In this document: positions 16,292 to 24,864 of the stretch, piece by piece
Numbering within the stretch: the stretch's first letter is position 1
Layout: each line of letters starts with the position of its first letter
Assembly (NCBI GenBank): GCA_036271875.1
Contig: DATAZU010000039.1
Coordinates: 6,580 to 70,579 of the forward strand
DNA: 64,000 nucleotides
Source: Galbitalea sp036271875
Lineage (GTDB): Bacteria > Actinomycetota > Actinomycetes > Actinomycetales > Microbacteriaceae
Reading direction: 5' to 3'
Translations under genes and position numbers: made by a program
The notes under the pieces: model-generated
The model's input: only the letters and a program-made list of their open reading frames with translations
The model's database searches: none
What the model was told of the DNA's origin: nothing

Positions 16292-17395
16292 CTAGGCGGC
16301 GTAGGCGCCGGTTAGGCGAACGGCACCGCCGTTGACGCCTTTGGCACCTTGCTCGAAACCATCCGCGGTCGGGCGCTCCGAAGTCGAAACCGTCCCCGCG
16401 ACCCAGGCTGGTAGCCCGTCGACGCCGAGCTTTTCGATCACGGAATCAACCGAGTGCTCGGCGACGACCGCGATCATGCCGATGCCGAGGTTCCAGGTGC
16501 CCTCGGTCTCCTCGAGCTTCACGCCGCCGAGATCCGCGAGAACACGGAAAACGGGCGCGGGCGACCAGGATGTGCGATCGAGTTCAACCCAGGCATCAAC
16601 GGGAAGGACGCGGGCGAGGTTCGCCGCGATACCCCCGCCCGTGATGTGACTGAGAGCGTGCACCGACGTGCCGATACGCGGATCGGAGAGAACGCGCAGC
16701 AGTGGAGACGTATATAGGCGCGTCGGCTCGAGCAGAACGTCACCAACAACCCCGCCGAGGTCATCGCTCCGATCTCGATAGCCGATCTTCCTGGAGGCCA
16801 GGATGTGGCGAACCAGCGAAAAACCGTTCGAGTGCAGACCGGATGAGCCGATCGCGATGATGACATCGCCATCCTGCACGAGGTGCGGGCCGAGCTGGGC
16901 ATCCGCTTCGACCGCCCCAACTGCGGCACCAGCGACGTCGTAGTCGTCGGGGCCGAGCAGGCCGGGATGCTCCGCCGTTTCGCCTCCAACCAGAGCCGTG
17001 CGGGTCTCGGCGCATGCACGCGCGATACCGGCGACAATGTCGGCAATGCGTTCCGGTACAACGTGACCGCACGCGATGTAGTCGGTCATAAACAGGGGTT
17101 TGGCGCCGACCACGACGATGTCGTCGACCACCATGCCGACCAGGTCCTGACCGATCGTGTCGTGCTTGTCGAGCGCCTGGGCGATCGCCACTTTGGTGCC
17201 GACGCCGTCAGTCGACGTTGCCAGCAGCGGACGACGGTACGACTTCAGAAACGAGACATCGAAGAGACCGGCAAATCCCCCGACCCCGCCAAGGACCTCT
17301 GGGCCGTGCGTCCGCTGCACCGCTGATTTCATGAGTTCGACCGCGAGATCACCCGCAGCCGTGTCGACACCGGCCTCGCGATAACTCGTGCTCAT
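16292..17395 (-). CDS. purM: Phosphoribosylformylglycinamidine cyclo-ligase (AIR synthetase)
   Basis: The 367-residue product catalyses step 5 of purine synthesis: ATP-dependent closure of FGAM to AIR. PurM marks are LLATSTDGVGTKVAIA (about residue 58), DIVVVGAKPLFMTDYIACG and GGETAEHPG, with HITGGGIAANLARVLP in the C-terminal half. Length is normal for the family. Start ATG 17395 gives MSTSYREAGVD; a CACACT box sits 6 bases upstream. It is divergent from purF with 101 bp between the starts. Confidence 0.97.
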   Translation of the reverse strand: MSTSYREAGVDTAAGDLAVELMKSAVQRTHGPEVLGGVGGFAGLFDVSFLKSYRRPLLATSTDGVGTKVAIAQALDKHDTIGQDLVGMVVDDIVVVGAKPLFMTDYIACGHVVPERIADIVAGIARACAETRTALVGGETAEHPGLLGPDDYDVAGAAVGAVEADAQLGPHLVQDGDVIIAIGSSGLHSNGFSLVRHILASRKIGYRDRSDDLGGVVGDVLLEPTRLYTSPLLRVLSDPRIGTSVHALSHITGGGIAANLARVLPVDAWVELDRTSWSPAPVFRVLADLGGVKLEETEGTWNLGIGMIAVVAEHSVDSVIEKLGVDGLPAWVAGTVSTSERPTADGFEQGAKGVNGGAVRLTGAYAA

Positions 17396-17449
17396 GCGTT
17401 AAGTGTGCCGCACGTTGCCGCTACCGAAGAGTCATCGAGCATCCGCCGT

Positions 17450-17455
17450 TAGACT
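17450..17455 (+). promoter_or_regulatory. Probable -10 box of purF
   Basis: TAGACT matches the TANNNT box seen before many genes in this window; here it would give a leader of about 35 bases with ribosome binding site AGGAA. No clear -35 element is visible. Confidence 0.4.
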
Positions 17456-17496
17456 GATGGCGAATCTTTTCTCCGAGCGGCAGGAACCATTACCGC

Positions 17497-18954
17497 ATGT
17501 GCGGCATTGTGGGCATCGTCTCATCCCAGCCCGTGAATCAGCAGATTTACGACGCGCTGTCTCTTTTGCAACACCGTGGCCAGGATTCCACCGGCATCGC
17601 GACCGCGGATGGCGATACCTTTCACATCCATAAGGCCAAGGGCCAGGTTCGCGAGGCCTACCGCACGCGCGACATGCGCACCCTCATCGGCACGGCAGGA
17701 CTCGGACACGTCCGGTATGCCACCCGCGGCACCGCGGCGAACGAGGAAGAAGCGCAGCCGTTCTACGTGAACGCCCCATACGGCATCATCCTCGTGCACA
17801 ACGGCAACCTCACCAACACTCGCGAGCTCACGCAGGAGCTGTTTCACGTTGACCGCAGGCACCTGAACACATCGAGTGACACCGAGTTGCTCGTGAACGT
17901 CCTCGCCAACGAACTGCAGCAGCAGGTTCGCGGCACCGAACTCGACCCCGACCAGATCTTCGACGCCGTCGCGCGAGTGCACGAACGGGTCGAAGGTTCG
18001 TATGCAGCGATCGCGCTGATCGCCGGGCACGGGCTGCTTGCTTTCCGGGATCCGTTCGGCATCCGTCCGCTGGTGCTCGGACGTCGATCCGCCGGCTTTG
18101 TCGGGGACGACTGGGTTGTCGCATCCGAATCCCTCGTGCTGGAGAGCGCGGGCTATGAACTGGTACGCGATCTTGCGCCGGGCGAAGCGGTATTTATCGC
18201 ACTGAACGGCGAGATGACCTCGAGGCAGTGTGCGGCCAATCCGCGGCTCATCCCGTGCTCGTTCGAATACGTCTACCTCGCGCGCCCCGACTCGGTGATG
18301 AACGGCATCTCGGTCTACGAGGCACGGCTACGTCTCGGCGACCGCCTCGCCGACACGATCGCCAGGTACACGCCGAAGGGCGACATCGACGTTGTTATGC
18401 CGATTCCGGATTCGTCGCGGCCAGCGGCAATGCAGGTTGCCCAGAAACTTGGAATCGAATACCGCGAAGGGTTCTACAAGAACCGCTACGTCGGTCGAAC
18501 CTTCATCATGCCGGGGCAGGCCGAGCGCAAGAGGTCGGTCAAGCAGAAACTGAACGCCATGGGGACGGAGTTCCGCGGCAAAAACATCCTGATCGTTGAC
18601 GACTCCATCGTGCGCGGCACCACATCGAAGGAGATCGTTCAGATGGCGCGCGAGGCGGGGGCCAACAAGGTCACGTTCACCTCGGCGGCGCCACCCGTGC
18701 GTTACCCACACGTCTACGGCATCAATATGCCGAGCCGGCACGAGCTTGTCGCTCACGGACGCAGGATTCCCGAGATCAACACCGAGTTGGGTAGCGACTA
18801 TCTGATTTACCAGGAGGTCGCCGACATGCAGTCAGCGATCCTTGAGGGCTCGAAGGTCACCGAACTCGAGATGAGCTGTTTCACCGGCGAGTACGTGACC
18901 GGCACGGTTACTCCTGAGTACCTCGCCTGGGTCGAGGCGAACCAGCTCAGCTAA
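17497..18954 (+). CDS. purF: Amidophosphoribosyltransferase
   Basis: The 485-residue product catalyses the first committed step of purine synthesis: PRPP plus glutamine to phosphoribosylamine. It starts MCGIVGIV, so Cys2 is the N-terminal glutamine-amidotransferase nucleophile after Met removal and there is no propeptide. LLQHRGQDSTGIA and the glutamine-site GHVRYATRG follow. The phosphoribosyltransferase domain carries the PRPP loop ILIVDDSIVRGTTS at about residue 364. Activity is normally inhibited by purine nucleotides. Confidence 0.97.
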   Translation: MCGIVGIVSSQPVNQQIYDALSLLQHRGQDSTGIATADGDTFHIHKAKGQVREAYRTRDMRTLIGTAGLGHVRYATRGTAANEEEAQPFYVNAPYGIILVHNGNLTNTRELTQELFHVDRRHLNTSSDTELLVNVLANELQQQVRGTELDPDQIFDAVARVHERVEGSYAAIALIAGHGLLAFRDPFGIRPLVLGRRSAGFVGDDWVVASESLVLESAGYELVRDLAPGEAVFIALNGEMTSRQCAANPRLIPCSFEYVYLARPDSVMNGISVYEARLRLGDRLADTIARYTPKGDIDVVMPIPDSSRPAAMQVAQKLGIEYREGFYKNRYVGRTFIMPGQAERKRSVKQKLNAMGTEFRGKNILIVDDSIVRGTTSKEIVQMAREAGANKVTFTSAAPPVRYPHVYGINMPSRHELVAHGRRIPEINTELGSDYLIYQEVADMQSAILEGSKVTELEMSCFTGEYVTGTVTPEYLAWVEANQLS

Positions 18955-18967
18955 CCGCCCGGTCCAA

Positions 18968-19053
18968 ACCTGTTGTGCAGGTGTTGCGAGCTACTCGTTA
19001 CCTACTCAGTGGGATTTCCGACCCGTGTCGCTCGAAGTACCTGCACAACAGGT
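18968..19053. repeat. Inverted repeat between convergent purF and lipoprotein genes
   Basis: ACCTGTTGTGCAGGT (18968-18982) is matched perfectly by its complement at 19039-19053; flanking GTCC/GGGAC and CGAG/CTCG add further pairs. Each arm is itself a small dyad (ACCTG-N5-CAGGT). The 56-base interior is not obviously structured. It can act as a two-way terminator or be a remnant of a mobile palindrome. Confidence 0.65.
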
Positions 19054-19064
19054 GGGACGGCGAG

Positions 19065-19511
19065 CTAGTGGGTGCGGGTGAAGGTGTAGCGGATGTTCGA
19101 GTCGGAGCGGCCGAGGAAGACGTAGAGCTGCGGCGGGATGTCATCCGACACGATCAGCGTCAGCCCGTAGTTCTGGCCGAGCTTACGGGGCGACACGAAG
19201 GTCAGTTGCACCCCGGGCGCGCCGCCGGCATCCGTTCCGCCGCTGCCGATCGCCCAGGTTCCCGTCACCGACTCATCCGGGCCGGATGGCGCGCCGCTGG
19301 CCTTCGCCGGCGCCTGCTCGATAACACCGAGCGGCGCATCCTTCAGGGAGAAACTGCCGTCGGCGTTGATCCTGAGAATGTCTGGGCCGTGATGCCATAC
19401 CCCGACGATCGAGGATGGCGATGGCGTCGCGATCGGAGTCGTCGGTTCGCACCCCGCCAGGGTTGCCGCCAGAGCGACGATACCCAGGCCGAGGGCGATG
19501 CGGCGAATCAC
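19065..19511 (-). CDS. Putative lipoprotein of unknown function
   Basis: The 148-residue product has a lipoprotein signal (GLGIVALAATLAGC, lipid-anchored Cys21), a short Pro/Thr/Ser linker, then a small beta-rich domain (VGVWHHGPDILRINADGSFS) resembling lipocalin-like or META-like folds with a WxG-type strand. I do not recognise a named family. It is the last of three co-directional genes; its start overlaps the stop of the preceding gene by 4 bp. Confidence 0.75.
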   Translation of the reverse strand: MIRRIALGLGIVALAATLAGCEPTTPIATPSPSSIVGVWHHGPDILRINADGSFSLKDAPLGVIEQAPAKASGAPSGPDESVTGTWAIGSGGTDAGGAPGVQLTFVSPRKLGQNYGLTLIVSDDIPPQLYVFLGRSDSNIRYTFTRTH

Positions 19512-19837
19512 TGGTCGTCCGGCCCGGAGTCTGCCGCTGGTTCCTGGTCGGGAACCTGGAGTCGGTCGACGGTTACTGGCACCGTTTTTGCTCGACGGCT
19601 GAGAGCCCGATCGAAGATCAGCGCGACGATGGAGCCAAGCAACAGTCCACCGACGAAACCGTAAATTGCGAAGTAGCCGAAGGTCGGGCCAAAGCCAACA
19701 TTGGGATCGATCGGAAAGCTCGCGGTCAGCACAAGCGAGACGAAGATCCCGACCAGTGCTCCGAGCACGAGGAACACCGAAAATTTCGGTGCCCGACGGA
19801 TGCGAACGCGCTGCTCGCGGTCCTCGGGATTACTCAC
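19508..19837 (-). CDS. Small two-helix membrane protein
   Basis: The 109-residue product has two membrane segments (about 20-42 FSVFLVLGALVGIFVSLVLT and 55-80 FGYFAIYGFVGGLLLGSIVALIF) between a basic N-terminus and an acidic, Pro-rich C-terminus. GTG 19837 is chosen because it gives the conserved-looking SNPEDREQRVRIRRAPKF start and lies 4 bp after the upstream gene's stop; longer starts overlap that gene. Function is unknown; location between the SCP2-like and lipoprotein genes suggests an envelope role. Confidence 0.75.
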   Translation of the reverse strand: MSNPEDREQRVRIRRAPKFSVFLVLGALVGIFVSLVLTASFPIDPNVGFGPTFGYFAIYGFVGGLLLGSIVALIFDRALSRRAKTVPVTVDRLQVPDQEPAADSGPDDQ

Positions 19838-19841
19838 CGGA

Positions 19842-20207
19842 TTATTCTCGCATCCTGAGGATGGGTAGTTGCCCAGCGAGGTCGGCCCGGGATCCGGATG
19901 CGGCGACCCGGCCATCCGCGACCGCCGCTGCCCACTGCTCGCCGCCCGTCGCGAGCGCGAGCCAGGTCGCGGCATCCATCTCAATCACATTGGGGGGCGT
20001 ACCACGGGTGTGCCGAGGACCCTCGATCGCCTGAACCGCACCGAAGGGGGGAACTCGCACCTCGACCGTGTTGCCGGGGGCACGCTCGGAGAGCAGCTGC
20101 AACAGATAGCGAACCGCGGTTGCGATCGTCTCGCGGTTGGCGACCCCCTCGAGCGCGGAACGCACGCTCGCGTTTCCGCGCTCATCCGCGATTCTCGCCC
20201 TGACCAT
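19842..20207 (-). CDS. SCP2-like (sterol carrier family) small protein
   Basis: The 121-residue product resembles the actinobacterial sterol-carrier-like family commonly found near purD/purF, with VRYLLQLLSERAPGNTVEVRVPPFGAVQ and the ending TGGEQWAAAVADGRVAASGSR. Bacterial members probably bind hydrophobic ligands or act as a module in enzymes; no catalytic residues can be assigned. ATG 20207 follows the box TAGCGT by 6 bases, indicating a leaderless mRNA. First gene of the minus-strand trio. Confidence 0.8.
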   Translation of the reverse strand: MVRARIADERGNASVRSALEGVANRETIATAVRYLLQLLSERAPGNTVEVRVPPFGAVQAIEGPRHTRGTPPNVIEMDAATWLALATGGEQWAAAVADGRVAASGSRADLAGQLPILRMRE

Positions 20208-20213
20208 GAGAAC

Positions 20214-20237
20214 ACGCTAGACGAGCGACGGTAGCCT
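20214..20237. promoter_or_regulatory. Divergent -10 boxes of the SCP2-like gene and purD
   Basis: On the minus strand TAGCGT (plus 20214-20219) lies 6 bases before ATG 20207. On the plus strand TAGCCT (20232-20237) lies 6 bases before GTG 20244. Only 12 bp separate the two boxes, so both transcripts would be leaderless and each -35 region lies within or across the other gene's start. RNA polymerase could not occupy both at once. Confidence 0.6.
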
Positions 20238-20243
20238 TGAGGT

Positions 20244-21482
20244 GTGCGAATCCTTGTTTTGGGCGCGGGTGCGCGCGAGCATGCCATCATCAAGTCGCTG
20301 CTCTCCGAGAACGCCGGCCACGAGATCACCGCGGCCCCAGGCAACGCGGGAATCGCGATCGAGGTTCCCGTTGTCGCTCTTGATCCATCCAACGGGAACG
20401 TGGTCGCTCAATACGCCATCGATAACGCGATTGACCTGGTCGTCGTTGGACCAGAAGCCCCGCTGGTGGCTGGTATCGCCGACAAGGTGCGAACCAGGGG
20501 AATCCCCGTGTTTGGCCCGAGCAAAGCGGCCGCCGCGCTCGAGGGTAGCAAGACCTTTGCCAAGCGAATCATGGATGAGGCGGGCGTCCCAACGGGCCGC
20601 GCAGCGCGTGCGGGAACGATCGCCGAAGCGATCGAGGCGCTCGACGAGTACGGCGCCCCCTACGTCGTGAAGGCTGATGGGCTGGCGGCGGGCAAGGGCG
20701 TGCTCGTCACGCCGGACCGGGATGCGGCCATCGCTCACGCCGACTACTGGCTCCAGCACGGCGGCATCCTGGTCGAGGAGTTCCTCTCGGGTGAAGAGGT
20801 TTCGCTGTTCCTGTTGAGCGATGGGCACGAGGTCGTGCCGCTGTCCCCCGCGCAGGACTACAAGCGCGTCTTTGATCACGACGAGGGACCGAACACCGGC
20901 GGCATGGGAGCATATTCGCCGCTGCCATGGCTACCGGATGGGTTCGTCGATGACGTGATCAACACGATCGCTCGACCGACCATTCGCCAGCTGGCCGCCG
21001 AACAGAAGCCGTTCATCGGCCTGCTGTATTGCGGCCTCATCCTCACGACCAAGGGCGTTCGGGTCATCGAGTTCAATGCCCGGTTCGGTGACCCCGAGAC
21101 GCAGGTCGTCCTGCCTCGACTGGTTACACCACTCAGCGGCCTGCTCTTTGCAGCGGCAACCGGCGGACTCGGCGGCGTTCCCCGACCCGAGTTCTCCGAC
21201 CGGGTCGCTGTCACGGTGGTGCTCGCTAGTGAGGGCTACCCCGAGGCTCCGATTACCGGGCGGCCGATTACCGGGCTGGATGCGGTCGAGGGCGTCACGA
21301 TCGATCACGCCTCGACGGCGGCATCCGGTGACGGATTTGTCGCAACGGGCGGACGCGTCCTCAGCGTTGTCGCTCTTGGCGACACCTTTGCGGATGCGCG
21401 CGCCACTGCTTATGCCGCACTCGATCAGATATCCCTTGAGGGCAGCCACTACCGTACCGACATCGCAGAGAGGGTCGCATGA
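20244..21482 (+). CDS. purD: Phosphoribosylamine-glycine ligase (GAR synthetase)
   Basis: The 412-residue product catalyses step 2 of purine synthesis: PRA + Gly + ATP to GAR. ATP-grasp features: RILVLGAGAREHAI at the start, YVVKADGLAAGKGVLV near residue 140, DEGPNTGGMGAYSPLPW near 210 and EFNARFGDPETQV near 275. GTG 20244 is the start supported by the -10 box at 6 bases. It overlaps purC by 4 bp (ATGA), so the two are co-translated. Confidence 0.97.
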   Translation: MRILVLGAGAREHAIIKSLLSENAGHEITAAPGNAGIAIEVPVVALDPSNGNVVAQYAIDNAIDLVVVGPEAPLVAGIADKVRTRGIPVFGPSKAAAALEGSKTFAKRIMDEAGVPTGRAARAGTIAEAIEALDEYGAPYVVKADGLAAGKGVLVTPDRDAAIAHADYWLQHGGILVEEFLSGEEVSLFLLSDGHEVVPLSPAQDYKRVFDHDEGPNTGGMGAYSPLPWLPDGFVDDVINTIARPTIRQLAAEQKPFIGLLYCGLILTTKGVRVIEFNARFGDPETQVVLPRLVTPLSGLLFAAATGGLGGVPRPEFSDRVAVTVVLASEGYPEAPITGRPITGLDAVEGVTIDHASTAASGDGFVATGGRVLSVVALGDTFADARATAYAALDQISLEGSHYRTDIAERVA

Positions 21483-22330
21483 AAGCACCAACCGGATGGA
21501 CTCTCGACTACTCGGGCAAGGTTCGCGACCTGTACTCGAGCCCCAGGTATCCCGATCGCGTACTCATGGTCGCGAGCGATCGTGTCAGCGCGTTCGACCA
21601 CGTGCTCTCGCCCGCTATTCCCGGTAAGGGTGCGATCCTCACTCGAATGAGCCTGTGGTGGTTCGATCGGTTGAGCGCGATGCCCAATCATCTGGCACCG
21701 CAGAACGAATGGACGGCGATTCCGCAGGAGTTTGCGGGCCGTGCGATGTTCGTGCGGAAGCTCGACATGTTCCCTGTCGAGTGCGTTGCTCGCGGCTACC
21801 TGTCCGGCAGCGGCTGGGTTGAATACCAGGAGAGCCAGAGCATCTGCGGTGTCGCGTTGCCAGCAGGGCTGGCAGACGGCGACCGACTTCCTGAGCCGAT
21901 ATTCACTCCCGCGTGGAAGGCTCCGGTGGGACAACACGACGAGAACATGACGTTCGAGCGCACCGCAGAACTGGTCGGCCTCGACAACGCGACGGCGCTG
22001 CGAGACCTCACGCTCACGATCTTCGGCCGCGCGTCCGCGATCGCCGAGGAACACGGCATGCTGCTGGCCGACACGAAGTTCGAGTTCGGATCGGACGCCG
22101 ACGGGACGGTGACGCTCGCGGACGAAGTGCTGACGCCGGACAGCAGCCGCTATTGGGATGCCGCCGTCTATGCGACGGGCGATCGGACCGCGAGCTTCGA
22201 CAAGCAGATCGTCCGCAATTGGATCAAGGCGAACTGGGACGGGGCAGGCACACCGCCCGAGCTTCCGAGCGACATCGTCGATGCGACCGCGGCGCGCTAC
22301 CAGAAATTCGAGGATCGGTTCACGAAGTGA
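21479..22330 (+). CDS. purC: SAICAR synthetase
   Basis: The 283-residue product joins CAIR and aspartate with ATP to give SAICAR. Motifs seen: YSGKVRDLY at residues 11-19, VASDRVSAFDHVL, LDMFPVECVARGYLSGSGW, KAPVGQHDENM and the late SFDKQIVRNW. Length is that of the longer (eukaryote-like/actinobacterial) form. Its stop overlaps a possible GTG start of the next gene. Confidence 0.97.
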   Translation: MKAPTGWTLDYSGKVRDLYSSPRYPDRVLMVASDRVSAFDHVLSPAIPGKGAILTRMSLWWFDRLSAMPNHLAPQNEWTAIPQEFAGRAMFVRKLDMFPVECVARGYLSGSGWVEYQESQSICGVALPAGLADGDRLPEPIFTPAWKAPVGQHDENMTFERTAELVGLDNATALRDLTLTIFGRASAIAEEHGMLLADTKFEFGSDADGTVTLADEVLTPDSSRYWDAAVYATGDRTASFDKQIVRNWIKANWDGAGTPPELPSDIVDATAARYQKFEDRFTK

Positions 22331-22332
22331 CG

Positions 22333-22788
22333 ATGATCGCGGTTCGCGATGTCGGTTGGGATGATCCTCGTGGCGAAGCACTGCGCGTCGCGCAGCGCGA
22401 CGAACTGACGATTCGCTACGAAACGCCAGACTCTGAGCCCGGCCGGGCTCCCAGCGCCGCAGACATCACGGTGTTTTTCGTTGCCTTCGACGGTGACCGC
22501 GCGGTCGGTTGTGGTGGCCTGCGGCAACTGGATACGGCGCATGGCGAGATCAAACGGATGTACGTCACGCCGGACCACCGCGGCACAGGCGTGTCGACCG
22601 CCGTGCTGCACGCGGTCGAAGACTGGGCGGGCGCACACGGATGGGACCGGCTGGTACTGGAGACCGGCGAGCGCCAGCCCGATGCCATCCGTTTTTACGA
22701 GCGAGAGGGCTACGCGCGCATCCCAAACTTTGGCCACTACGTGCACAGCGATATTTCGCTCTGCTACGAGAAGCTGCTCAGCGCGTAG
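22333..22788 (+). CDS. GNAT-family N-acetyltransferase
   Basis: The 151-residue product has the GNAT acetyl-CoA loop MYVTPDHRGTGVSTAVLHAVE (R/QxxGxG/A type) and the C-terminal LETGERQPDAIRFYEREGY motif. Substrate is unknown. ATG 22333 is preferred; GTG 22327, which overlaps the purC stop, would add two residues. It is likely co-transcribed with purD-purC. Confidence 0.88.
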   Translation: MIAVRDVGWDDPRGEALRVAQRDELTIRYETPDSEPGRAPSAADITVFFVAFDGDRAVGCGGLRQLDTAHGEIKRMYVTPDHRGTGVSTAVLHAVEDWAGAHGWDRLVLETGERQPDAIRFYEREGYARIPNFGHYVHSDISLCYEKLLSA

Positions 22789-22818
22789 CGATCGCAACGA
22801 GACCCTCGCGAGGCACAT

Positions 22819-24660
22819 CTAGCCGAAGGTGTACGAGTAGGCGGTGATGCCCTTGCCGACTGACATATTCAGCGTGCCCGAGTCGTTGCCGGCGGTCTTG
22901 AGGATCTCGTATGACTTCGGATCGCCCGAAACGTGGATGGTGCGCTTCTTCCCATCGACGGAGTACGTGATCGTCCCGTGTCCGCCGAGCACCATCCGAA
23001 CTTCTGACGCCGTGTATTTCAGTCGGATGGCGGATGATCCCTCCGGCTTGACGCCATTGAAGGTCAGGTCCCACGCGCCGGCCAACGCAAATGTGCTCGC
23101 CGTCTGCTTCGACGGGTAGCTGAACGTGGCGATGCCCGACCCGTATGTTGTGGTCCCGCCGTAGTTCTCCACCTTGCCGAGGCTCAGGTACGTTTCCGGC
23201 GTAGTTGTCCCCGCCTTCGGCGTCGTGTCCGGAAGATCCGTCGTCGCGGGCAGCTTCACGTTCGGGTTCGCCGCCGTCAGGAGTTGACGGATCAGCGACT
23301 CGGTCGTCGAATAGTCGCCCTCACCGAACTGGATGTGACGCACCACACCCTTCGCGTCGACCAGGTAGTCGGCGGGCCAGTAGCGGTTGCGGTAATTCGT
23401 CCAGGTGTCGAGGTTGTTGTCGATCGCCACCGGATAGGTGATACCGAAGTTCTTCGCGGCGGCCTCGACGTTCGAGGTCACCTTCTCAAACGCGTACTCC
23501 GGTGACTGGATGCCGATGATGTCGAGTCCCGCCTTCTTGTACGCCTTGTCCCATGCGACGACGTGTGGCAGCGAGCGCTGGCAGTTGATGCAGGAGTAAG
23601 CCCAGAAGTCGATCAGGACGACTTTTCCCTTGAGGCTCTTCAGGTTGATGGCCTGGTCTCCCGGAGTGTTGAACCAGGCGGCGATGCCCTTGATATCCGG
23701 CGCGGTGCCACAGCTCTCGAGCTTGGTCGCGCCCTCGCGGCACTTGCTGAGGTCTTTGTTCTGGCTGTTCACCAGGCCACCGAGATTGAGCGCCTTCGAC
23801 ACCTGGTTCGAGTTCGAGAACTGCGCCTGGAGCGCGCTCGTGTAGTCGGGGATCGCGGTCTGCAGCACCTGGGGAAGATTGAAGACCAGACCCACCGCGA
23901 GCGCGATCATCACGATGCCGCCGGTGACGCGGATGCCCTGCTGGTGCTTGCGGAACGACTTGACCCGCTCGGCGACACGACGGCCGGCGAGCGCGAAGAT
24001 GAGCAGTGGAACCGAGGCACCGATCGCAAATGCGACGGTCAGAACTATCGTGCCGAATCCGATTTTCCCCGTGGATCCGGCGACCGTGATTGCCGCGAGC
24101 ACCGGTCCGGCGCATGGTACGTAGACCGCGCCGAGCGCGATGCCGAGAACAAAGCCACCGCGTTCGGTTCCGACGCTCTTCTGCGGAAGCAGCGAGAACG
24201 GCTTCTCCAGCAGGTGCTGAAACCTGGGGATAATCAGACCGAACCCGATGATGACCAGCACGATGATTCCCGCCCAGCGCAGGAAATCCTGCGGAAGGTG
24301 AAGCAGCGCGAGAAGCAGCGATCCGATCAGCGTGAACACGCTGAAGCTCACGACCAGGCCGAGGATGACCAGGTATGGACGCCAGCGCGAGACGGTCGGC
24401 TCGGCATCCGGGGTTGCGTCCGAATCGACTTCCGGCCTCTCGAGGATCGCTGTCGCTGTTCCACTCGAACCACCCGAGTTCCGCGCGCTACTCACGGGCA
24501 TGTCTCGCCGCGCGAACCGGCGCTTAGCCGGCTTGCCGTCGGCTCGTGCCCCCTGCACGCCGCCGGAGAAAAAGATGACGGGCAACACCGGAAGGATGCA
24601 CGGGGAGATGCCCGTGATGAGTCCACCGGCCAGGCCGATGAGCGCTAGAGACAGGAACAC
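22819..24660 (-). CDS. dipZ: DipZ-type fusion: CcdA-like membrane domain, thioredoxin-like domain, C-terminal beta domain
   Basis: The 613-residue product begins with a CcdA-type electron-transfer domain (about 1-260) holding the paired cysteines SPCILPVLP and VPCAGPVLA. A TlpA/thioredoxin-like domain follows with CINC in FWAYSCINCQRSLP near residue 355, then the YRNRYWPADYLVDAKG segment and a C-terminal beta-sandwich (about 480-613). It carries reductant across the membrane to extracytoplasmic disulfides. Compared with its partner gene at 26328, it has an extra Arg/Ser-rich loop of about 40 residues after the first helix. Divergent from a fasciclin gene. Confidence 0.9.
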   Translation of the reverse strand: MFLSLALIGLAGGLITGISPCILPVLPVIFFSGGVQGARADGKPAKRRFARRDMPVSSARNSGGSSGTATAILERPEVDSDATPDAEPTVSRWRPYLVILGLVVSFSVFTLIGSLLLALLHLPQDFLRWAGIIVLVIIGFGLIIPRFQHLLEKPFSLLPQKSVGTERGGFVLGIALGAVYVPCAGPVLAAITVAGSTGKIGFGTIVLTVAFAIGASVPLLIFALAGRRVAERVKSFRKHQQGIRVTGGIVMIALAVGLVFNLPQVLQTAIPDYTSALQAQFSNSNQVSKALNLGGLVNSQNKDLSKCREGATKLESCGTAPDIKGIAAWFNTPGDQAINLKSLKGKVVLIDFWAYSCINCQRSLPHVVAWDKAYKKAGLDIIGIQSPEYAFEKVTSNVEAAAKNFGITYPVAIDNNLDTWTNYRNRYWPADYLVDAKGVVRHIQFGEGDYSTTESLIRQLLTAANPNVKLPATTDLPDTTPKAGTTTPETYLSLGKVENYGGTTTYGSGIATFSYPSKQTASTFALAGAWDLTFNGVKPEGSSAIRLKYTASEVRMVLGGHGTITYSVDGKKRTIHVSGDPKSYEILKTAGNDSGTLNMSVGKGITAYSYTFG

Positions 24661-24692
24661 GATTACCCCTCAATTGGATGGTTGTGACACCT

Positions 24693-24795
24693 GTTCGGAA
24701 CCGATCTGCCGATCGACGGGCGCCCGTGAAATCGAACGCTGAGAGTTTGTCGGGTTTGCAGCCCACTCCAATCGGCCCGCAGGAGGGTTCCGAAC
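24693..24795. repeat. Separated inverted repeat in the dipZ-fasciclin divergent region
   Basis: GTTCGGAACC (24693-24702) and its exact complement GGTTCCGAAC (24786-24795) flank 83 bp of the 204-bp intergenic region. The symmetry about a divergent promoter suggests shared control of both genes, but the arms could also be chance. Confidence 0.35.
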
Positions 24796-24864
24796 CAGCA
24801 GCCAGGAGCCCACGTTCGTGGGTCATCGGGGGACCTTATCGGCCCACTCACCAAGGAGTATTCA

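Noticed and set aside
17396..17496. Purine riboswitch between purM and purF
   Set aside because: The 101-bp region holds two promoters and a ribosome binding site but no purine-aptamer core or anti-terminator hairpin.
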